Shown here: positions 60,669 to 64,000 of the stretch, piece by piece
Position numbering within the stretch: position 1 is the first letter of the stretch
Layout of the letters: every line of letters starts with the position of its first letter
NCBI GenBank assembly: GCA_002869565.1
Contig: PKUJ01000018.1
Coordinates: forward strand, 50,765 to 114,764
From: Arcobacter sp.
GTDB taxonomy: Bacteria; Campylobacterota; Campylobacteria; Campylobacterales; Arcobacteraceae
Direction of reading: 5' to 3'
Length of the DNA stretch: 64,000 bases
Notes under the pieces: generated by a model
Databases searched by the model: none
Seen by the model: the letters and a program-made list of their open reading frames with translations, nothing else
Told to the model about the DNA's origin: nothing
Position numbers and translations under genes: made by a program

Positions 60669-62357
60669 TTATAAGTCAGTTTTTAAAACTGCACCAGAAC
60701 TTGCATTTGTTACTAGTGATCTATATTGCCCTAACCATTTTGAAGTTAGAGGTTTTTTTAGTGGAGTGAAATTTGCTTTTCTTTTTGCAATCTCTTCATC
60801 ACTTAAATCAACAGATAAAAGATATGCATCAACATCTATATTAATAATATCTCCATCTTGTAATAATCCAATCATTCCAACTTCAGCAGCTTCAGGAGAA
60901 ACGTGACCTATAGAAGCTCCTCTTGTAGCGCCAGAAAATCTACCATCAGTAATAAGTGCAACAGTATTACCCATACCCATTCCCATAATAAGCGAAGTAG
61001 GTGCAAGCATTTCTTGCATACCAGGACCACCTTTTGGTCCTTCATACCTAATTACTACAACATCCCCGTGAGTAACTTTTCCACCAACGATTCCAGCAAT
61101 TGCTTCGGCTTGTCCATCAAAACATACAGCTTTTCCAGTAAGTGCTCTTGCTCCTGTAATACCAGCAGTTTTAATAACAGCACCTTGTTCTGCTAAATTA
61201 CCATATAAAATTGCTAATCCACCAACTTGCGAGTATGGATTGTCAATAGTATGGATAATATTTGTATCTTTAATATAAGAGTTTGCAATTTTTTCTAAAA
61301 TAGTTTCACCAGTGATAGTAAGGTTGTCTAATAAAATATCATCACCTCTTTTTGTCATCTCTTTCATAACTGCATTTACACCACCAGCTTTATTAATATC
61401 TTCCATATGAACAGTAGATAAAGATGGAGAGATTTTAGCAATATGAGAAACTCTTTTAGAAATCTTATTAATATCGCTTAAGTTGAAGTTTACTTCAGCT
61501 TCTTGTGCAATAGCCAACATATGTAATACAGTATTTGATGAACCACCCATTGCCATATCAACTGCAAAAGCATTTCTAACTGCATTTTCATTTAAGATAT
61601 TTCTTAATTTAAATTTTTCTCTTGCAGCATTGTCTTTTGCAATTTCACAAATTCTTCTAGCTGCTTTTCTGTATAACTCTTCTCTTTCTGGCGTTAAAGC
61701 TAAAATAGTACCATTTCCAGGAAGTGCAATACCCATAGCTTCCATTAATGTATTCATTGAGTTTGCAGTAAACATTCCTGAACATGAACCACCACTTGGA
61801 CAAGCGTTACATTCTATATCATGTAACTCTTCATCTGACATTTCACCAGCTTCATGTTTACCAACTGCTTCAAATGCTGTTGCTAAATCAATAGGTGTTC
61901 CATCTTTAGTATGACCTTTTTGCATTGGACCACCAGATACAAAAATAGTTGGAACATTTACTCTTAATGCACCCATAATCATTCCTGGAACAATTTTATC
62001 ACAGTTTGGAATAGCAATCATTGCATCAAGTTTATGTGCATGCATTACTGTTTCAATAGAACTAGCAATTAATTCTCTTGAAGGCAATGAAAATAACATA
62101 CCATCATGTCCCATAGCAATACCATCATCTACTCCAATAGTATTAAACTCAAATGGCACACACCCATTGGCTTTTATCTCTTCTTTTATAATAGCTGATA
62201 CCTTATCAAGGAAAAAATGTCCTGGAATTAACTCTATAAAAGAGTTTGCTACACCGATAAATGGTTTTTCAAAATCTTCATCTTTTAAACCTGTCGCTCT
62301 TAATAAAGAACGGTGAGGAGCTCTGTTGAACCCTTTTTTTACTTCATCACTTCTCAT
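60669..62357 (-). CDS. ilvD: Dihydroxy-acid dehydratase
   Basis: A 562-residue enzyme of the IlvD/Edd family, full length. [15 protein letters not shown] (Cys119) and [19 protein letters not shown] (Cys192) carry iron-sulfur ligands. [27 protein letters not shown] and [22 protein letters not shown] are family hallmarks, the last including the catalytic serine region. It makes the 2-keto acid precursors of valine, leucine and isoleucine. Monocistronic, with its own terminator. Confidence 0.95.
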   Translation of the reverse strand: MRSDEVKKGFNRAPHRSLLRATGLKDEDFEKPFIGVANSFIELIPGHFFLDKVSAIIKEEIKANGCVPFEFNTIGVDDGIAMGHDGMLFSLPSRELIASSIETVMHAHKLDAMIAIPNCDKIVPGMIMGALRVNVPTIFVSGGPMQKGHTKDGTPIDLATAFEAVGKHEAGEMSDEELHDIECNACPSGGSCSGMFTANSMNTLMEAMGIALPGNGTILALTPEREELYRKAARRICEIAKDNAAREKFKLRNILNENAVRNAFAVDMAMGGSSNTVLHMLAIAQEAEVNFNLSDINKISKRVSHIAKISPSLSTVHMEDINKAGGVNAVMKEMTKRGDDILLDNLTITGETILEKIANSYIKDTNIIHTIDNPYSQVGGLAILYGNLAEQGAVIKTAGITGARALTGKAVCFDGQAEAIAGIVGGKVTHGDVVVIRYEGPKGGPGMQEMLAPTSLIMGMGMGNTVALITDGRFSGATRGASIGHVSPEAAEVGMIGLLQDGDIINIDVDAYLLSVDLSDEEIAKRKANFTPLKKPLTSKWLGQYRSLVTNASSGAVLKTDL

Positions 62358-62425
62358 ATAAAACCTTTTGATTTTTTTAATTTAAAATATTATAACAAAA
62401 ATTTTGAAATTTTTTATTAAAACAC

Positions 62426-62454
62426 TTGACAAATAAATATTTTTTGATTATAAT
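62426..62454 (+). promoter_or_regulatory. Consensus sigma70 promoter of the tRNA cluster
   Basis: TTGACA (62426-62431) and TATAAT (62449-62454) are exact consensus with 17-base spacing, 47 bases before tRNA-Leu. Confidence 0.88.
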
Positions 62455-62501
62455 TCCAGTCCAATTTAAGAAAGAACACTTCTTAGAGACTACCAAATAG
62501 T

Positions 62502-62588
62502 GCGAGTGTGGCGGAATAGGTAGACGCGTTGGACTTAAAATCCAATTCCGGTTTCGGAGTGTCGGTTCGATTCCGACCATTCGCACCA
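62502..62588 (+). tRNA. tRNA-Leu (anticodon UAA)
   Basis: An 87-base class II tRNA with encoded CCA. The acceptor GCGAGTG pairs with CATTCGC (one G-U), the anticodon stem TTGGA/TCCAA encloses CTTAAAA, giving anticodon UAA (reads UUA and UUG leucine codons), and there is a long variable arm and GGTTCGATTCC T-arm. UUA is the dominant Leu codon of this AT-rich sequence. Confidence 0.95.
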
Positions 62589-62616
62589 CTATTATTACAA
62601 ATAAAATCTTATAGCT

Positions 62617-62705
62617 AGAGGGTTGCCAGAGTTGGTCGAATGGACCGGTTTTGAAAACCGGCGAGGTTCACGCCTCCGAGGGTTCGAATCCCTTGCCCTC
62701 TGCCA
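62617..62705 (+). tRNA. tRNA-Ser (anticodon UGA)
   Basis: An 89-base class II tRNA with encoded CCA. The acceptor AGAGGGT pairs with GCCCTCT, the anticodon stem CCGGT/ACCGG encloses TTTGAAA (anticodon UGA), the variable arm is long, and GGGTTCGAATCCC is the T-arm. Confidence 0.95.
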
Positions 62706-62714
62706 TAATTTACT

Positions 62715-62750
62715 AAATAAATCACCTATTTTACAACTGTTGATTTATTT
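62715..62750 (+). repeat. Inverted repeat in the tRNA-Ser to tRNA-Cys spacer
   Basis: AAATAAATCA (62715-62724) pairs with TGATTTATTT (62741-62750). It is a possible processing or attenuation hairpin inside the tRNA transcript. Confidence 0.55.
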
Positions 62751-62781
62751 ATTGGAATATTTAGGTATTATAGATATTGTT

Positions 62782-62856
62782 GGAGCTATAGCAAAGTTGC
62801 TAATGCATTGGATTGCAAATCCTTGATCCTCAGTTCGACTCTGAGTAGCTCCTCCA
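62782..62856 (+). tRNA. tRNA-Cys (anticodon GCA)
   Basis: A 75-base tRNA with encoded CCA. GGAGCTA pairs with TAGCTCC; the anticodon loop in TTGGATTGCAAATCC gives GCA; CTCAGTTCGACTCTGAG is the T-arm region. Confidence 0.95.
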
Positions 62857-62994
62857 TTTTTAATTTAACGAAGACATTATAAATTTATATTTTTTTTCAA
62901 TTTTAGTCATGAATTTGACCATTTTTGGAGATTTAATATGCATTTTTGATTTGAACTTAGATTATAAGCATATTAGACACAAAAAAGGAAGAAC

Positions 62995-63213
62995 ATGGCA
63001 GATTTAGTAAACGGAACAGTAAAATGGTTCAATAGCGAAAAAGGTTTTGGATTTATTCAACCAGAAGATGGTAGTAAAGATTTATTTGTACATTACAGAC
63101 AAATTAATAGTACAGGATATGGAAGAGTTTCTTTAGAAGAAAACCAAAAAGTGACTTTCGAAGTTGCTCAAGGTGAAAAAGGTCCTCAAGCAGAAAACGT
63201 TACAGGACTGTAA
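62995..63213 (+). CDS. Cold shock-domain protein (CspA family)
   Basis: A 72-residue single OB-fold protein. [18 protein letters not shown] contains RNP1 (KGFGFI), and [10 protein letters not shown] contains RNP2. It binds single-stranded RNA or DNA as an RNA chaperone; sequence does not tell whether it is cold-induced. The 138-base gap before it holds its AT-rich leader, with GGAAGA as the ribosome binding site; no clear promoter boxes are visible. A strong terminator follows. Confidence 0.93.
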   Translation: MADLVNGTVKWFNSEKGFGFIQPEDGSKDLFVHYRQINSTGYGRVSLEENQKVTFEVAQGEKGPQAENVTGL

Positions 63214-63230
63214 TCTTTTCATTTAAAAAG

Positions 63231-63262
63231 AAGGGTAGTATTTATTTACTACCCTTTTTTTT
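63231..63262 (+). terminator. Intrinsic terminator of the cold shock gene
   Basis: AAGGGTAGTA (63231-63240) pairs with TACTACCCTT (63247-63256) around TTTATT and is followed by a run of T to 63262. Confidence 0.9.
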
Positions 63263-63334
63263 ACTCTATTTTTTCTAACAAAGAAATCAAAACAATCTAA
63301 TTTAATAATACATTTCATATAAAAGGAATAAACA

Positions 63335-63814
63335 ATGTCTGAAAAACTAACTTTAGAAGAATATATGAAAGAAGATGCTTTTCTTTTTGATAATATTTCA
63401 ACTGAAATTTGTAAAAATGAAAATCCAAATTATGAATTGCTATTAGAACAGTGTGAAAAATTTGAAGATAATATTGTTCTTTTTAAAATACTGCCTTCTT
63501 ATTATGTGATGAAAACAATACTTTGTTTCAAACTTAATGATTATGAAACAGCTCATAAATATATTAATGGGTCATTAAAGTACTTATTATATGTTGCAAA
63601 GAATGCAGCAGAGTTAAATGAAATAGAACAAAAGAATTTTAATGAATATAAATCAAATGTTCTTGACCAATATAAAATATTAACACAAGAAAAACCTGAA
63701 TACTTAAATACTAAAAAAGTAACACTCCCTGATACTGTTAAATTTATTACTACAAATGACGAAAAATTGATAGAAGAAGAAATAAATACTAGATTTTTAA
63801 GAAGACAACAATAA
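63335..63814 (+). CDS. Hypothetical helical protein
   Basis: A 159-residue protein with an AAAGGAA ribosome binding site. It is predicted to be mostly helical, with a TPR-like look around YVMKTILCFKLNDYETAHKY and a few scattered cysteines. No signal peptide or membrane helix is present. I do not recognise a family. It may be co-transcribed with the partial gene 88 bases downstream. Confidence 0.65.
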   Translation: MSEKLTLEEYMKEDAFLFDNISTEICKNENPNYELLLEQCEKFEDNIVLFKILPSYYVMKTILCFKLNDYETAHKYINGSLKYLLYVAKNAAELNEIEQKNFNEYKSNVLDQYKILTQEKPEYLNTKKVTLPDTVKFITTNDEKLIEEEINTRFLRRQQ

Positions 63815-63902
63815 AATTTTAATATTTTTATAATTCCTTAACTTATATTTCACTTATTTTTAGATAATATATATGATTATAAATAAAATCAAGGTCTAAG
63901 CA

Positions 63903-64000
63903 TTGTCAGAAGAACTAATAAAAAAGCTAGATAAAAGTAGTGTGGAAGATATGTCAAATGCCTTTAAACTAAAAGAGCTAAGACAAGAGATAAATCAAGA
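63903..64000 (+). CDS. Start of an unrecognised gene, cut by the window edge
   Basis: From TTG 63903, with AAGG about 9 bases upstream, an open frame runs to the window end: MSEELIKKLDKSSVEDMSNA, then FKLKELRQEINQ. The 32 visible residues are charged and helical; there is too little to assign a family. Confidence 0.5.
   Translation, partial: MSEELIKKLDKSSVEDMSNAFKLKELRQEINQ

Noticed and set aside
61483..61914. Antisense open frames over ilvD (also 60604-60906 and 60903-61196)
   Set aside because: They mirror the strongly conserved ilvD frame, have no ribosome binding sites and no recognisable protein features.
62502..62588. tRNA with anticodon UAA as a possible suppressor of the in-frame TAA codons
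   Set aside because: Anticodon UAA reads the leucine codon UUA, not the stop UAA; a suppressor would need anticodon UUA. It is a normal tRNA-Leu.
62377..62589. 70-codon minus-strand frame and 62623-62826 plus-strand frame in the tRNA region
   Set aside because: Both translate tRNA genes and the promoter; no protein evidence.

Overview
The window is AT-rich, densely coded DNA that reads as a chromosome segment of a Campylobacterota bacterium, most likely in the Arcobacter group. The evidence is the gene content: a very short flagellin flanked by two motility-accessory-factor (Maf/DUF115) genes, an htrA-cprR-cprS-like order, a SUV3-like helicase, HrcA-GrpE-DnaK in one run, and frequent TTG starts. 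This assignment is inference; no 16S gene is present.

Positions 1-19016 (all minus strand) form one compact surface-glycan/flagellin-glycosylation island. Transcription runs right to left from the intergenic gap at 19017-19130. It starts with a Maf protein and an unknown protein. Next is a seven-gene sugar cluster (GmhA-like isomerase, three dehydrogenase-type enzymes, a YhcH/NanQ-like cupin, an AroB-like cyclase, a CMP-sugar synthetase-like enzyme). A CDP-3,6-dideoxyhexose segment follows (ddhA remnant, RmlC-like epimerase, SDR, RfbH). The island ends with tailoring genes: two radical-SAM/SPASM proteins, two FkbM methyltransferases, a PhyH dioxygenase, a GT2, another methyltransferase and a GT4.

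Positions 19131-24817 (plus) carry a second glycan module. It comprises a CBS plus type II phosphomannose-isomerase cupin, a NeuB-like synthase without its SAF domain, a methyltransferase, a NeuA-KdsC-like fusion and a second Maf. Together these suggest a nonulosonic acid made through a 9-phosphate, possibly KDN. The flagellin (24895-25704, minus) with a structured leader follows.

Positions 26288-42298 are mostly housekeeping: trmA, SUV3-like helicase, ankyrin protein, glmU, coaBC, uppS, prepilin peptidase, LptF/G permease, truA, a sensor kinase with a broken response regulator, a TAXI receptor and a threonine aldolase. Positions 42382-45932 are the heat-shock operon hrcA-grpE-dnaK, with a consensus promoter flanked by two CIRCE-like operators and a folded leader before dnaK. 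Positions 45945-64000 hold mltA, psd, an EAL protein, rhodanese, thioredoxin, dsbD, marC, several small proteins, the cprS/cprR/htrA group, ilvD, three tRNAs (Leu, Ser, Cys), a cold-shock protein and two unknown genes, the last one cut by the window edge.

The most striking oddity is a set of single-codon lesions in otherwise intact frames: in-frame TAA codons in dnaK, in an OmpR-type response regulator and in a flagellin-adjacent gene, plus a missing ATG where the Shine-Dalgarno places the start of the cprR-like gene. I see no CRISPR array, insertion sequence, prophage or rRNA.
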